The notes: a model not told the origin generated them from the letters alone. A DNA stretch of 64,000 nt from Saccharospirillum sp. (GCA_018402545.1 JAGYIL010000001.1:1922001-1986000); one strand, 5' to 3'; positions 47,288 through 57,268 are shown, counted from the stretch's first letter. Numbers and translations: made by a program.

Positions 47288-48496
47288 ATGGCGCAGTTTT
47301 TCATTGCTCGACAGCCTATTTATGATCGCGCGCTCAAGGTGATTGGCTACGAATTGCTGTATCGCGACAGCGATGTCAATGAAGCCCAGTTCAACGATCC
47401 CGATCGCGCCTCCAGCGACGCCATTCTTAACTCCTTTATTCACATCGGCATCGATACCCTGACCGGCAGCAGCCTGGTCTTCATTAATCTACCCAAAGCC
47501 TTTATCACAGATGGTGCGCTGACCCCGATGTTTCGGGAGCAGTGCGTACTGGAAGTGCTGGAAGATATGCGTGCCACACCGGAGGTGATGTCTGGCCTGG
47601 AGCGGTTATCGAAACAGGGGTTCAAGCTGGCGCTGGATGACTTTGAATTGACTGACGAGACCCGGCCGATGCTGTGCTGGGCGCATTACGTCAAGGTCGA
47701 TGTGCTGGGTCGTGGGCGCGATGAACTGACTGCGTTGATGGCGCAGTTACGGCGCTACCCGGTGCAGGTGATTGCCGAGAAGGTTGAAACGCAGGCCATG
47801 AAGCAATTGTGTGAAGAGCTTGGTTTCGACTGTTATCAGGGTTATTTCTTTTGCCGGCCGCAAGTAGTGATGCGCAAGGGCGTAGCTGCGAACAAGGCAG
47901 TGGTTTTTGATTTGCTCAGCAAGTTACAGCAGCCGGATGTCGGCCTCGACGAGCTCGAAGCCCTGCTTGCGCACGACATTTCCCTCAGCTACAAATTGCT
48001 TCGCTACATAAACAGCGCTGCGTTTTCACTGCGTCGTGAGGTCGATTCAATTAAGGATGCCATCGTGCTGCTGGGCATCGATAATGTGAAACACTGGGTT
48101 TCACTGATACTGATGACGCGGATGGACGACAGCAAGCCGCGCGAACTGATCACCACGGCACTGGTGCGTGCACGTCTGTGCGAACTGGTTGCCGACCTCT
48201 GGCACCCGGAAGTACGTCATCAAATGTTTATTGTCGGGTTGTTCTCGGTACTGGACGCGCTGATGGATCAGCCCATGGTCGAGCTGCTCGATACCATCAT
48301 TCTCAGCATGCCTGTCAAGCTGGCTTTGTTGGACCACGAAGGCGTTGCCGGTGAGGTGCTGCAGCGGGTGCTGGCCTACGAACAAATGGACTTTGATTCC
48401 CTGGCGCAAACGCCACTGACACCAGCGCAATGGGCGACGGCCTATCTGGAAGCGGTTCGATGGGCCGATGAAAGCATGGTCGCGATTGCGCCCTAG
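47288..48496 (+). CDS. EAL-HDOD signalling protein
   Basis: A 402-residue protein with an N-terminal EAL-like domain (about 1-190; FIARQPIYDRALKVIGYELLYR) whose catalytic EAL is replaced by ELL, so it probably binds rather than degrades c-di-GMP or has lost that role. A C-terminal HDOD domain (about 200-395; LLAHDISLSYKLLRYINSAAF) follows. Such YuxH-like proteins act as signalling scaffolds. The TAG stop lies in the CTAG flank of the inverted-repeat element that follows, so the last residues may have been set by its insertion. Confidence 0.9.
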   Translation: MAQFFIARQPIYDRALKVIGYELLYRDSDVNEAQFNDPDRASSDAILNSFIHIGIDTLTGSSLVFINLPKAFITDGALTPMFREQCVLEVLEDMRATPEVMSGLERLSKQGFKLALDDFELTDETRPMLCWAHYVKVDVLGRGRDELTALMAQLRRYPVQVIAEKVETQAMKQLCEELGFDCYQGYFFCRPQVVMRKGVAANKAVVFDLLSKLQQPDVGLDELEALLAHDISLSYKLLRYINSAAFSLRREVDSIKDAIVLLGIDNVKHWVSLILMTRMDDSKPRELITTALVRARLCELVADLWHPEVRHQMFIVGLFSVLDALMDQPMVELLDTIILSMPVKLALLDHEGVAGEVLQRVLAYEQMDFDSLAQTPLTPAQWATAYLEAVRWADESMVAIAP

Positions 48497-48670
48497 TGGT
48501 CCATGCAGAAAGTTCTGTCACTGTTCACCTTACCATCAAGCCCAGAGCTTCGTTGTCAAACCTTGAAATAGCGGTGCTATTCCGGCGGTTCATACTTTAA
48601 GATTCTGGGCCTCGCTCTGAACTTGATGGCGTCGTTCCTTAGTAACAGAACTTCACGCAGGGACCACTAG
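48493..48670. mobile_element. MITE-like inverted-repeat element with CTAG flanks
   Basis: A 170-bp element (48497-48666) begins TGGTCC and ends GGACCA, with imperfect inverted arms of about 60 bp (for example AGTTCTGT on the left and ACAGAACT on the right) and identical CTAG at both flanks, a likely target duplication. There is no transposase frame. It sits between convergent genes and the CTAG supplies the stop codon of both. It resembles a non-autonomous derivative of an insertion sequence; the parent is unknown. Confidence 0.7.
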
Positions 48671-49989
48671 TCACTTTCTGTGTCTTCATTCCGGCGCACC
48701 CAGTCTTCGAGTGTTTGATCCTTAAACGCAGTGATCATTGCTTGCTTGATGCTGTCTTGCATCGCCGAGGTGTAAGCGGGTGTTGATACTCTGGAATCGG
48801 GCGCACGGATGGTGTGCAGCAGGTCTGCCAACCCAATCTGGTCCAGCGGCCGGGCCGGGGTTAACCGGTGGTCTTCGCTGCGTACGATCAGTTGTGCATC
48901 CAGCAGCTTGTCCATCAGGCGGTCGATGACCGCCGCATCCACATTCATTTCGCTGCTTAATGAAGCAGCCTTGATGCCCGGTTCATTGCGATCAAAGCAG
49001 CGTGCAATCCGATACATCAGGGTCAGGCCTACGGCTTCATCGGTTTCAGCACTGGGCAGAATTGTTTGACGCTGGCGAATAAAGCGGAAATTCTGGCTGT
49101 AATACGCCACCGTTGCGCCGGTCAGTAACACCAGCCAGGACAGATAGATCCAGACCAGCAGCAGGATACCGACCGCGAACCCCGAATAAATGGCTGTGTA
49201 CTGGGTGGAGCTGGTGACAAAAAGAGTGAACAGATAACCCAGGCTTTGCCACAGAAAACCCGCTACAGCACCGCCGATAAAGGCATGCCGAAACTTAACC
49301 TGGGTGTTGGGAATGAAGTAGTACAGAAAGGTAAACAGCGTGATGATGACCACGTAGGGTGCCAGTCGGGAAAGCAGGCTGAATACCCATCCCAGCGGGG
49401 CGATCTCGAGCATGGTCGCTACGGTATCGGAACTGACCAGGGCGGCGGTGGCACCGAGCGTCGAAAAGGCCAGTAAAGGCCCGATCAGAATGACACTCAG
49501 GTAATTGCTGAAACGTTGGGCCAGCGGCCGAATCTGGCTGACCCGCCAGACCTGGTTAAAGGCCCGTTCCACTTTCTGAACCAGAGAAATGACGGTGTAC
49601 ACAAGAATGCCGAGACCGACGGCGCCAAGCACCCCGACGCGAATATTGTCGACAAAGTCGAGAACATTGCTGGTGATTTCTTCGCTGCGTTCGCCCAGTG
49701 GCGCCAGTAGCAGGCTTTGCAGCAGGGGTTCGAGCTGGTTATGAACACCAAAGCCTTTGAGTACCGAAAAACTGAGCGCAAGAAACGGGACGATGGACAG
49801 CAGCGTGGTGTACACCAGGCTCATTGCATGCAGATTGGTGTTGCCCCGCGTCAGATCCTTGATGACGGCAAATCCAATTCTGGCTATCCGAATACCGAGC
49901 CGACCCGGTCCCGGCAGCTTGGACAGGTTGGGGTGCCACAACCAGTCCTGTGCCTGGGAAAGCCAGTTTTTCGCGGTGGAGTCAGTCAC
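48667..49989 (-). CDS. BrkB/YihY-family membrane protein
   Basis: A 440-residue protein with about six membrane segments in residues 35-300 typical of the YihY/BrkB family, once misnamed ribonuclease BN (SLVYTTLLSIVPFLALSFSVL; WIYLSWLVLLTGATVAYYSQ). A cytoplasmic C-terminal domain of about 130 residues resembles a winged helix. The function of the family is unsettled. The stop codon lies in the CTAG flank of the inverted-repeat element downstream. Confidence 0.9.
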   Translation of the reverse strand: MTDSTAKNWLSQAQDWLWHPNLSKLPGPGRLGIRIARIGFAVIKDLTRGNTNLHAMSLVYTTLLSIVPFLALSFSVLKGFGVHNQLEPLLQSLLLAPLGERSEEITSNVLDFVDNIRVGVLGAVGLGILVYTVISLVQKVERAFNQVWRVSQIRPLAQRFSNYLSVILIGPLLAFSTLGATAALVSSDTVATMLEIAPLGWVFSLLSRLAPYVVIITLFTFLYYFIPNTQVKFRHAFIGGAVAGFLWQSLGYLFTLFVTSSTQYTAIYSGFAVGILLLVWIYLSWLVLLTGATVAYYSQNFRFIRQRQTILPSAETDEAVGLTLMYRIARCFDRNEPGIKAASLSSEMNVDAAVIDRLMDKLLDAQLIVRSEDHRLTPARPLDQIGLADLLHTIRAPDSRVSTPAYTSAMQDSIKQAMITAFKDQTLEDWVRRNEDTESD

Positions 49990-50060
49990 GTGTCCCTTTC
50001 CTCTGAGTGCTTGCGTTGAGTATCACAGGAAACCAGCGTAACTGACAACCGCGCCTCAGG

Positions 50061-52769
50061 TCAGAGTTCGTCGTATCCCAGCGTGGGTCGCAGCCAGCGC
50101 TCTGCGGTGGTCAGATCCCAGCCTTTGCGCTCAGCATAGTCGTCAACCTGGTCGCGGTCGATCTTGCCCAGGCCAAAGTACCGACTCTCCGGGTGTGCAA
50201 AATACCAACCACTGACGGCGGAAGCGGGCCACATGGCGAAGCTGTCGGTCAGAGAGCAACCGGTGGCTTGCTCTGCATCGAGCAGTTGGAACAGCGTGGC
50301 TTTTTCACTGTGCTCCGGGCAGGCAGGATAGCCGGGCGCCGGGCGAATGCCCTGATACTTTTCGGCGATGATGGCCTCGTTATCCAACTGTTCATCACCA
50401 ACATACCCCCACAGCTCTTTGCGCACCTTTTCGTGCAACACCTCGGCAAAGGCTTCGGCAAAGCGGTCGGCAAGCGCCTTGATCATGATGGCGTTGTAGT
50501 CGTCGTGCTCGGCCTCATAGGCCTTGGCGCGTTCGTCGGCGCCGTGGCAGGTGACCACGAAGGCGCCCATGTAGTCGTGAACGCCACTGTCTTTGGGCGC
50601 CACAAAGTCCGCCAGTGACCGGAAGGCGCGACCGTCCGGGCGCTCGGCTTGCTGACGCAGGTGGTTCAGGGTTACCAGGGGTGTGCTGCGTTCTTCATCA
50701 GCATAGATTTCGGTTTGGTCACCCGCTATGCCGGCGGCCGGGTATAGCCCTACCACGCCGTTGCACTGCAGCCAGCTTTCATCGACGATTCGATCGAGCA
50801 TGGCAGTCGCATCTTTGAACAGCTTGCTGGCTTCTACCCCCACGACCTTGTCGGTCAGAATTTTCGGGTATTTGCCGTGCAGTTCCCAGGTTTTGAAAAA
50901 GGGTGTCCAGTCGAACCGTTCCTTGATCTCGGCCAGAGGGTAATCGGTAAAGGTGCGATTGCCAATGAACGCCGGCGTTGTCGGCCGGTAATCCGTCCAG
51001 TTGGGCTGGTAAGCGTTGGCCCGGGCAAATGCCAGGCTGGCAAATTCTTTCTGGCCGCGTTTGCGGGCATTGCCTTCACGCAGTTGCTGATAGGCATCGC
51101 GCAGTTCGCTGACGTAGGCGTCCTTGTTCGATGACAACAATTGACTCACCACAGGCACGGATTTGGACGCATCCAGAACATGCACCACCGGAGCCGAATA
51201 TTGTGGCTCGACTTTCACCGCGGTGTGTATTTTCGACGTCGTGGCGCCGCCGATCAGCAAGGGTTTGTTCATGCCGCGCTGTTCCATCATTTGCGCGACG
51301 GTCACCATTTCGTCCAGCGAGGGTGTGATCAGCCCGGAAAGTCCAATGACGTCGGCGTTGTGCTTTTCCGCCGCATCGAGGATGTCTTCCGCCGGGACCA
51401 TGACGCCAAGATCAATCACTTCGTAGTTGTTGCAAGCCAGCACCACACCGACAATATTCTTGCCAATGTCATGCACGTCGCCTTTAACCGTGGCCATGAT
51501 GATCACGCCATTGGTTTCGGCTTCGCGGCCTGACAGTCGTTTTTCTTCTTCGATGTAGGGCAGCAAATAGGCCACGGCTTTTTTCATTACCCGGGCGCTT
51601 TTTACCACCTGTGGCAAGAACATCTTGCCGGCCCCGAACAGGTCGCCGACCACGTTCATGCCGACCATGAGCGGGCCCTCGATCACTTCGATGGGTTTGT
51701 CGGCTTGCTGGCGCGCTTCTTCGGCATCGGCTTCGATGTATTCAGTAATGCCTTTGACCAGGGCGTGAGTAATGCGATCTTGCAAGTCGCCTTCACGCCA
51801 TTTCAGTTTGTCGCTTTCTTTGGCATCGGCGGTTTGGCCTTTGACGCTCTCGGCGAAATCGACCAGACGTTCGGCGGCATCGTCGCGGCGGTTGAGCACC
51901 ACGTCTTCAACGCGTTCGAGCAGGTCTTTGGGGATGTCATCGTAAATGGTCAGCATGCCGGCGTTGACAATGCCCATGTCCATGCCGTGTTTGATGGCGT
52001 GGTACAGGAATACCGAGTGCATGGCCTCACGCACGGTATTGTTCCCGCGAAAGGAGAACGACATGTTCGAGACGCCGCCCGATATCTTGGCGCCGGGGAG
52101 GTTTTCTTTGATCCAGGCGGTGGCTTTGAAAAAGTCGACACAGTAGTTGTCGTGTTCGGGAATACCGGTCGCCACCGGAAAAATATTCGGGTCGAAGACA
52201 ATGTCCTGCGGGTTGAACTTAACCACGTCGACCAGGATATCGTAAGACCGTTTGCAGATGTCAATTCGGCGCTGGTACGTATCGGCCTGGCCTTTTTCAT
52301 CGAATGCCATGACGACTACGGCCGCACCGTAGAGTTTGATGCGACGGGCCTGTTGAATGAAGACGTCCTCGCCTTCCTTCAATGAAATGGAGTTGACGAT
52401 CGCCTTGCCCTGAACGCATTTCAGACCCGCTTCGATGATGCTCCACTTTGAGGAGTCGATCATGAACGGAACCCGGGCGACATCCGGTTCGGCGGCCAGC
52501 AGATTCAGGTAACGGACCATGGCCGCTTCGCCATCAAGCATGGCGTCATCCATGTTGATGTCGATGATCTGGGCACCGTCATCGACCTGGGTGCGGGCAA
52601 TGTCGACGGCTTCCTCGTACTGTTCTTCCTGAATCAGGCGCGCGAATTTGGCAGAGCCGGCGACATTGGAGCGCTCGCCCACGTTAACGAAGCCGGTGGT
52701 TTCATTGACGACCAGTGGTTCCAGGCCACTGAGAACCATGTCGGGCAGGGCGCGTTGCTTAGTTGTCAT
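50061..52769 (-). CDS. metH: Methionine synthase, C-terminal part (folate, B12 and activation domains)
   Basis: The 902-residue second half of cobalamin-dependent methionine synthase. It has the methyltetrahydrofolate-binding barrel ([14 protein letters not shown] near residue 25; [13 protein letters not shown]), the B12 cap and cobalamin domain with DVHDIGKN (His433 is the cobalt ligand), and the AdoMet activation domain ([15 protein letters not shown] near residue 830). The ATG at 52769 overlaps the first half's stop by 11 bp and has GGAGG six bases upstream, inside the previous gene; an in-frame upstream start lacks this. Both halves retain their catalytic residues, so together they should act as one enzyme. 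Confidence 0.95.
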   Translation of the reverse strand: MTTKQRALPDMVLSGLEPLVVNETTGFVNVGERSNVAGSAKFARLIQEEQYEEAVDIARTQVDDGAQIIDINMDDAMLDGEAAMVRYLNLLAAEPDVARVPFMIDSSKWSIIEAGLKCVQGKAIVNSISLKEGEDVFIQQARRIKLYGAAVVVMAFDEKGQADTYQRRIDICKRSYDILVDVVKFNPQDIVFDPNIFPVATGIPEHDNYCVDFFKATAWIKENLPGAKISGGVSNMSFSFRGNNTVREAMHSVFLYHAIKHGMDMGIVNAGMLTIYDDIPKDLLERVEDVVLNRRDDAAERLVDFAESVKGQTADAKESDKLKWREGDLQDRITHALVKGITEYIEADAEEARQQADKPIEVIEGPLMVGMNVVGDLFGAGKMFLPQVVKSARVMKKAVAYLLPYIEEEKRLSGREAETNGVIIMATVKGDVHDIGKNIVGVVLACNNYEVIDLGVMVPAEDILDAAEKHNADVIGLSGLITPSLDEMVTVAQMMEQRGMNKPLLIGGATTSKIHTAVKVEPQYSAPVVHVLDASKSVPVVSQLLSSNKDAYVSELRDAYQQLREGNARKRGQKEFASLAFARANAYQPNWTDYRPTTPAFIGNRTFTDYPLAEIKERFDWTPFFKTWELHGKYPKILTDKVVGVEASKLFKDATAMLDRIVDESWLQCNGVVGLYPAAGIAGDQTEIYADEERSTPLVTLNHLRQQAERPDGRAFRSLADFVAPKDSGVHDYMGAFVVTCHGADERAKAYEAEHDDYNAIMIKALADRFAEAFAEVLHEKVRKELWGYVGDEQLDNEAIIAEKYQGIRPAPGYPACPEHSEKATLFQLLDAEQATGCSLTDSFAMWPASAVSGWYFAHPESRYFGLGKIDRDQVDDYAERKGWDLTTAERWLRPTLGYDEL

Positions 52770-53796
52770 CAGCAACCTCCTTGGCCAGGTCGCGCAGCGG
52801 GCGCGGTGAGTATTCATCGGCCAGTTTTCTCAACTGGGCGATGTGGGCCGGCGTGGTGCCACAGCAGCCACCGATGATGTTGACGTGGCCTTCGCTCAGA
52901 AAGGGACGTACCTGCTCCGCCATTTGTTCGGCGGACTGATCGTATTCGCCAAACTCGTTGGGCAGACCCGCATTGGGGTGGGCTGAGATCAGGCAGGTGG
53001 CGTGTTTGTCGAGCGCCTTGATGTGCGGCAGCATGTCTTTGGCGCCCAGGGCGCAATTCAACCCGATGCTGAACAGCTCGCCGTGTTCGAGCGACACCCA
53101 GAAGGCCTCCGGTGTCTGGCCCGAGAGGGTACGGCCGCTGGCATCGGTGATGGTGCCCGAGACCATCAACGGAATGTCCAGGCTACGTTCCTGTTTCAGC
53201 TCAAGCACCGCGAAGACCGCGGCCTTGGCGTTGAGGGTATCGAATACCGTTTCGACCATGATCAGATCGACACCGCCATCGATCAGCGCAATGGACGCTT
53301 CCTTGTAGGCCTGCACCAGATCGTCGAATGAGACCAGGCGCTTGCCCGGGTCGTTGACGTCGGGCGACATTGAGGCGGTTCGGTTGGTGGGGCCGAGGCA
53401 GCCGATGACGTAGCGTTTCTGATCCGGTGTCTTCTTTGACCACTTGTCGGCGCTGCGCCGGGCACACTGGGCCGCCGCGAAGTTGATGTCGTAGACCGCA
53501 TGCTCCAGATGATAGTCGGCCTGGGCAACGGTGGTGGCGCTGAACGCATTGGTGCAGGCGAAGTCGGCACCGATCTCGAAGAAGGAATCGTGAATTTCCT
53601 CGATGATGTCGGGGCGGGTCAGCGACAGCAGGTCGTTGTTGCCTTTGAGCGGGCTCGGGTGGTCTTCGAAGTGCCCCTTTCGAAAGTCGGCTTCTTCGAG
53701 AGGGTACCCCTGGATGGAGGTGCCCATGGCACCGTCCAGTACCATGATGCGGTCTTGGAGCGTACGGCGGAGTTCGTCCGCGACTGAGCGAGTCAT
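52759..53796 (-). CDS. metH: Methionine synthase, N-terminal homocysteine-binding part
   Basis: The 345-residue homocysteine methyltransferase barrel, normally the first domain of a single protein of about 1,230 residues. The zinc ligands are intact: Cys248 in LNCALG and Cys311/Cys312 in GGCCGTT. It ends at the natural linker to the folate domain, and the second half follows with an 11-bp overlap, which indicates a gene split at a domain boundary rather than decay. The upstream 5' leader can fold into a pseudoknotted RNA. The whole operon makes methionine from homocysteine with methyl-folate. Confidence 0.95.
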   Translation of the reverse strand: MTRSVADELRRTLQDRIMVLDGAMGTSIQGYPLEEADFRKGHFEDHPSPLKGNNDLLSLTRPDIIEEIHDSFFEIGADFACTNAFSATTVAQADYHLEHAVYDINFAAAQCARRSADKWSKKTPDQKRYVIGCLGPTNRTASMSPDVNDPGKRLVSFDDLVQAYKEASIALIDGGVDLIMVETVFDTLNAKAAVFAVLELKQERSLDIPLMVSGTITDASGRTLSGQTPEAFWVSLEHGELFSIGLNCALGAKDMLPHIKALDKHATCLISAHPNAGLPNEFGEYDQSAEQMAEQVRPFLSEGHVNIIGGCCGTTPAHIAQLRKLADEYSPRPLRDLAKEVADDN

Positions 53797-53910
53797 TGTC
53801 TCTTCCAGTTCAGTTGGCTGTGACAGAAGGCGTGGATGGGTTGTTAGCTCCGTGAATAGTCACAGACCGTCACGGATGCTCCACCCCTGCCTTAAAGAAG
53901 GTGCCCTATG
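53797..53910 (-). promoter_or_regulatory. Structured 5' leader of metH, candidate riboswitch
   Basis: In the metH-sense RNA two nested helices form. P1 pairs GGC and GGGUGG (53891-53881) with CCAUCC and GCC (53839-53829). P2 pairs AGC and UCCGUGA (53880-53870) with UCACGGA and GCU (53855-53846). The P2 loop holds CUGUGAC, which is perfectly complementary to GUCACAG at 53824-53818, about 22 nt before the start codon, giving a pseudoknot. One position of P1 is G-U in this strand but A-C in the other, favouring the metH sense. It does not match the B12, SAH or SAM consensus cores known to me. Confidence 0.55.
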
Positions 53911-53933
53911 AAACACCAAACAGGGTGTTTTTT
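53911..53933 (+). terminator. Terminator-like hairpin reading away from metH
   Basis: AAACACC-AAACAG-GGTGTTT followed by further T to 53933. On the plus strand this has the form of an intrinsic terminator, but no gene reads into it. It could end an antisense RNA across the metH leader, or be the upstream hairpin of the leader itself. Confidence 0.45.
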
Positions 53934-53938
53934 CAATC

Positions 53939-53960
53939 TATATCAAAAAATATTGATATA
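53939..53960. promoter_or_regulatory. AT-rich inverted repeat upstream of metH
   Basis: TATATCAA-AAAATA-TTGATATA, perfect 8-bp arms, lies just upstream of the probable metH transcript. It could be an operator or part of the promoter. The following 54 kb stretch to nfuA (53961-54217) shows no gene, only a TAGAAT hexamer at 54162 that may be the nfuA -10 box. Confidence 0.35.
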
Positions 53961-54217
53961 GTAGTTATACCGTTATCTGTTACGGTTTTAAGGATGTCGG
54001 GATGCTCTGTGTCCGATTCCAAGCCACCAACGAGTCGTCCGGTCGGTGTTATCGGGCTTTCTGCTCTCAGTTCAGTGGTTCGCCTTGAATTCATCGATGG
54101 CAGGCCACATCTGTATAACCAAGTAAAACACTCAGGTATTTAGTTGGCGGACAAAGTTCGATAGAATAGTCGTCAATTATCATTCCCGATTAATCGTCCA
54201 ACTACGGAGTCTGTGGC

Positions 54218-54808
54218 ATGGATATTCAGATGAACATTACCGATTCCGCGCAGAATTATCTCGCGGGTCTGCTGGCCAAGCAAAGCACGGACGGTGTCTC
54301 CGTTCGTATGTTTGTGACCCAGCCTGGCACCAAATTCGCTGAAACCTGCCTGGCTTACTGCCGTCCTGGTGAAGAAAAAGAAAACGACGAAGTCATCGAG
54401 CTGACTCAGTTCCGGGTCTATCTGGAAAAGAACAGCCTGCCGTACCTCGATGAAGCCGTCGTCGATTACGCCGAAGACAAGATGGGCGGTCAGCTGACCA
54501 TCAAGGCGCCCAACGCCAAGATGCCCAAGGTGAATGCCGACAGCCCGCTGCAGGATCAGGTCAATTACATCCTGTTCACCGAGATCAACCCGGGTCTGGC
54601 GTCCCATGGTGGCGAGGTCAGTCTAGAAGAGCTGACACCTGAAGACATTGCGGTGCTGAAATTTGGCGGTGGCTGTCAGGGGTGTTCAGCGGTCGACATT
54701 ACGCTGAAAAATGGCGTTGAAGCCACCTTGCTCGAAAAGGTACCCGGCTTGAAGGGCATTCGCGATGTCACCGACCATACCGTGACCGAAAACGCCTACT
54801 ATCAGTGA
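54218..54808 (+). CDS. nfuA: Fe-S biogenesis protein NfuA
   Basis: A 196-residue carrier for [4Fe-4S] clusters. The N-terminal part (1-95) is a degenerate A-type (HesB/IscA-like) domain without its cysteines, and the C-terminal Nfu domain has the cluster-binding CxxC as Cys153 and Cys156 in [10 protein letters not shown]. It delivers clusters to client proteins such as LeuC-type dehydratases. It has its own promoter region of over 250 bp and no co-transcribed gene; the next gene is on the opposite strand. Confidence 0.97.
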   Translation: MDIQMNITDSAQNYLAGLLAKQSTDGVSVRMFVTQPGTKFAETCLAYCRPGEEKENDEVIELTQFRVYLEKNSLPYLDEAVVDYAEDKMGGQLTIKAPNAKMPKVNADSPLQDQVNYILFTEINPGLASHGGEVSLEELTPEDIAVLKFGGGCQGCSAVDITLKNGVEATLLEKVPGLKGIRDVTDHTVTENAYYQ

Positions 54809-54862
54809 GTTGAGCGGGCAATAAGGTGAATCAGCCCCGGGTGACGTCGCTGCCAGGCGGTG

Positions 54863-55456
54863 TCACTTGCGGTATTTTTGCTGATCTTTCAGGGTGTCGT
54901 AAGCCTGTTGAATCCGCCCGAACCGGGCACTGTCACCGCCCTTGTCGGGATGATGAGCGTTGGCCAATTGCCGGTAGCGGGTCTTTACCTCTGAAAAGCT
55001 GGCAGAAGAGTCCAGACCCAGGGTGGCAAGTGCATCGGGTGCTTGCTCTTCACCCAGTAGCCGGCGCCAGAACCCCTGCAACAACCGTTCTACACTGAAC
55101 CCGTCTTCTTTTGTCAGATTGCTGAAATCCAGATAATAGGCCGCCAGAGAGGGATTCGGGCTGACGGCCTTGCTATTGCCGCCGGTAGCGGCCAGCCACT
55201 GAATGCGCAATGGGCTGATCGACAGCCGCCGGTCACTCTGATGGTTATCCTGTTGCAGGCGATAGAGCAGGTGCATCAGCACAAAATGGTGCTGAAACAG
55301 CAACAGCGGGTCACCCAGGTTGGGCTTGGGAAAGAGCGCCGGGTAGTGCCGGTCCAGAGCCTGTATCAGCTCGTACTCGGACAATCCGGCGGGTGCCTCC
55401 GTCAGCAATGTGTCCACAGCCTCCATCAGGCCGGGTGGCAGGTTGACATCACGCAT
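54863..55456 (-). CDS. J-domain protein of the DnaJ-related family
   Basis: A 197-residue protein with an N-terminal DnaJ-related domain (1-130; EYELIQALDRHYPALF) and a C-terminal J domain (about 140-197) with the HPD motif in AHHPDKGGD. The HPD loop should stimulate an Hsp70 ATPase. It overlaps the mutarotase gene upstream by 8 bp, forming a three-gene minus-strand operon. Confidence 0.9.
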   Translation of the reverse strand: MRDVNLPPGLMEAVDTLLTEAPAGLSEYELIQALDRHYPALFPKPNLGDPLLLFQHHFVLMHLLYRLQQDNHQSDRRLSISPLRIQWLAATGGNSKAVSPNPSLAAYYLDFSNLTKEDGFSVERLLQGFWRRLLGEEQAPDALATLGLDSSASFSEVKTRYRQLANAHHPDKGGDSARFGRIQQAYDTLKDQQKYRK

Positions 55457-56336
55457 TGGCCGTTGTCAGCCCAAGTTCGGTTGTCAACTGGTGTTGCTCG
55501 CCTGGCAGCACGTGCCGGCTGTCATCGGCGGCGTTGGCCGCCTCCAGACACAGCATGGACCGGTAGTCGTCGTCATGGAAGTTCGACAGGGTCCTGCTCT
55601 TGGCGATCCAGGGGTTCCAGACGACCAGCGACCGGCTGCCTTCTCGCCTGACAAATCGGCTTACTGTACCGGGTTCATCCAACATGACGGGTTGCCCGTC
55701 GTCCAACACAATTCGATCAATTTCCTGATCCACAACAAACGACTCCGGCCACAGTTGACTTGTTCCGGTCAGTTTGTCGAGATAGGGGTGGCCGGTCAAA
55801 CCCGTCAGACGAATGCTGTCTGGCGATGCAATGGGCAGGTAGCTGTGCAAGGCCTGGCTGAGTGTAAATGGGCTGTCGCCGAGGTTGGTGGTGGTTAGCG
55901 TGAGTGTCAGCGTGGCGGCGACGGTTACCAGCAGTTCAGCCCGGGCCCGGTGGGCAAAACCAGGGTCTGTCCCCCCGGTTTCGAGCCAGAGGCGCAGCTG
56001 GCTGATCCCGGGGTCATCGCGCACGACCTCCCAGTTCCATAACTCTGTTCTGACCAGCCCGTGAGACGGGTAGGGTGCGCCATCCGGGTGGGGGCCAAAC
56101 CAGGGCCAGCAGACTGGAATACCGCCGCGTATGGCCTGGCCAGGCCGGTAAGTCTCGGCGTCGGACACCCATAACAGGTCATCCTGACCGTGCGGCCGGA
56201 ACGATGTCAGGTGGGCTCCTTGCAGGTAGAGCGTGGCGGTTGCGCATTCATTGACCACGCATAGGCGTTGTAGCCCGCCAGGTGTGGTTTCTAGTGTGAT
56301 TCGGCGGCTTGTTGTTTGGGTTTCAGGCTGGTTCAC
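55449..56336 (-). CDS. D-hexose-6-phosphate mutarotase (YeaD-like)
   Basis: A 295-residue aldose-1-epimerase-fold protein of the YeaD group. Conserved segments are QGAHLTSFRPHGQDDLLWVS near residue 40, RGGIPVCWPWFGPH with the substrate-binding arginine, and LHSYLPI with a catalytic histidine. It interconverts anomers of glucose-6-phosphate. The GTG start overlaps the DUF1853 stop (GTGA). Confidence 0.88.
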   Translation of the reverse strand: MNQPETQTTSRRITLETTPGGLQRLCVVNECATATLYLQGAHLTSFRPHGQDDLLWVSDAETYRPGQAIRGGIPVCWPWFGPHPDGAPYPSHGLVRTELWNWEVVRDDPGISQLRLWLETGGTDPGFAHRARAELLVTVAATLTLTLTTTNLGDSPFTLSQALHSYLPIASPDSIRLTGLTGHPYLDKLTGTSQLWPESFVVDQEIDRIVLDDGQPVMLDEPGTVSRFVRREGSRSLVVWNPWIAKSRTLSNFHDDDYRSMLCLEAANAADDSRHVLPGEQHQLTTELGLTTANA

Positions 56337-57214
56337 AATGGTGTTCCTGTAGGACTGCTGGCGAGTGCAAAGCGCCGCAGCATACTGTCGCGGGCCTGTT
56401 CTGGCCAGTTATCCGGTACGATGAACCAGTGCCCGTCGTGCGACTCACAGGGCAATCGGCCTAGCCACTGTGCCGGTGCCGGGTGTTTGCGAACCTCCTC
56501 TGGGCCCGGGTGTTGAGACAGCCACTGGCTCTTGTTGATCCAGCGACCGCTCAACCCCTGTTGCCGGGCCTGGGATTCCGTCAGCCAGGGACGGATCAGT
56601 GCATTCGGGGCGATCAGCGGCCGGGGTGACGCATTGTCTCTGTCGTCGAAAGGAACAAACCCGCGGCCTGTTACCCAGCCCAGGGAGCAATCGGGCACTG
56701 GCAAGTGATCGGGCCAGGCGCCTTCCCGTATAGCGCGCTCCGGTAGGGTTAACTGGTGCGAGACCATGCGTTGCGATTTTACGGTCATGAAATCTTTAAA
56801 GCCGGAACCGATCCAGCGGCAATCGGGTGAGATACCGGCCCCGGCGGGAATCAGAAGGTAGAACTTGAGGGCCAGCTCCAGGTGCAGAATTCGCCCCTGG
56901 CGGTGGTCTTCCAGCAGCAGATCGAGCTCGCCAAGGGTTCGATTGGCGCCGCGAATGATGCAATTGCTGGCCAGAATCCGGTAATCCGGCGAGGCGGTGA
57001 ACAGTGCCTGAACCAGGGCCTCGAAATAATGCCCCAGTTTACCGTGCCGCGTGTGCTCGAGTGCGTCACCACGGGTGGCAATGACCGGGTCGATCAGGTC
57101 GGTAGAGAAGGCATCGCCGGGATGCCAGCTCAGTTCGGGCGCAGGCAGCAGGGTAGGAGCCTTAAGGATCCACTTCAAATCCTGTCGCAATTGCGTGCTC
57201 ACGGCTTCGTCCAT
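56333..57214 (-). CDS. DUF1853 family protein
   Basis: A 293-residue protein matching DUF1853. The conserved GKLGHYFEALVQALF and NRTLGELDLLLEDH segments with an LELALKFYL strand are reminiscent of PD-(D/E)xK nuclease folds (E-D-ExK pattern), but this is inference. The ATG at 57214 has AGAAGGGA upstream; the frame continues far beyond this into nadK in antisense. It heads the operon with the mutarotase and J-domain genes and is divergent from nadK. Confidence 0.85.
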   Translation of the reverse strand: MDEAVSTQLRQDLKWILKAPTLLPAPELSWHPGDAFSTDLIDPVIATRGDALEHTRHGKLGHYFEALVQALFTASPDYRILASNCIIRGANRTLGELDLLLEDHRQGRILHLELALKFYLLIPAGAGISPDCRWIGSGFKDFMTVKSQRMVSHQLTLPERAIREGAWPDHLPVPDCSLGWVTGRGFVPFDDRDNASPRPLIAPNALIRPWLTESQARQQGLSGRWINKSQWLSQHPGPEEVRKHPAPAQWLGRLPCESHDGHWFIVPDNWPEQARDSMLRRFALASSPTGTPL

Positions 57215-57268
57215 GCGCTTCCCTTCTGGTATGCTTCGGAACCCTGGACGATAACCGAAGCGACCTGA

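Noticed and set aside
50061-53796. metH as a frameshifted pseudogene.
   Set aside because: The split is at a domain boundary, the second half has its own ribosome site and all catalytic ligands are intact.
53797-53910. A standard cobalamin, SAH or SAM riboswitch before metH.
   Set aside because: None of the core sequences of those classes that I know is present; the fold seen here is different, so it is listed as unclassified.
53901-54143. An 80-codon plus-strand frame between metH and nfuA.
   Set aside because: It begins inside the leader hairpins, lacks a ribosome site and has no recognisable protein features.
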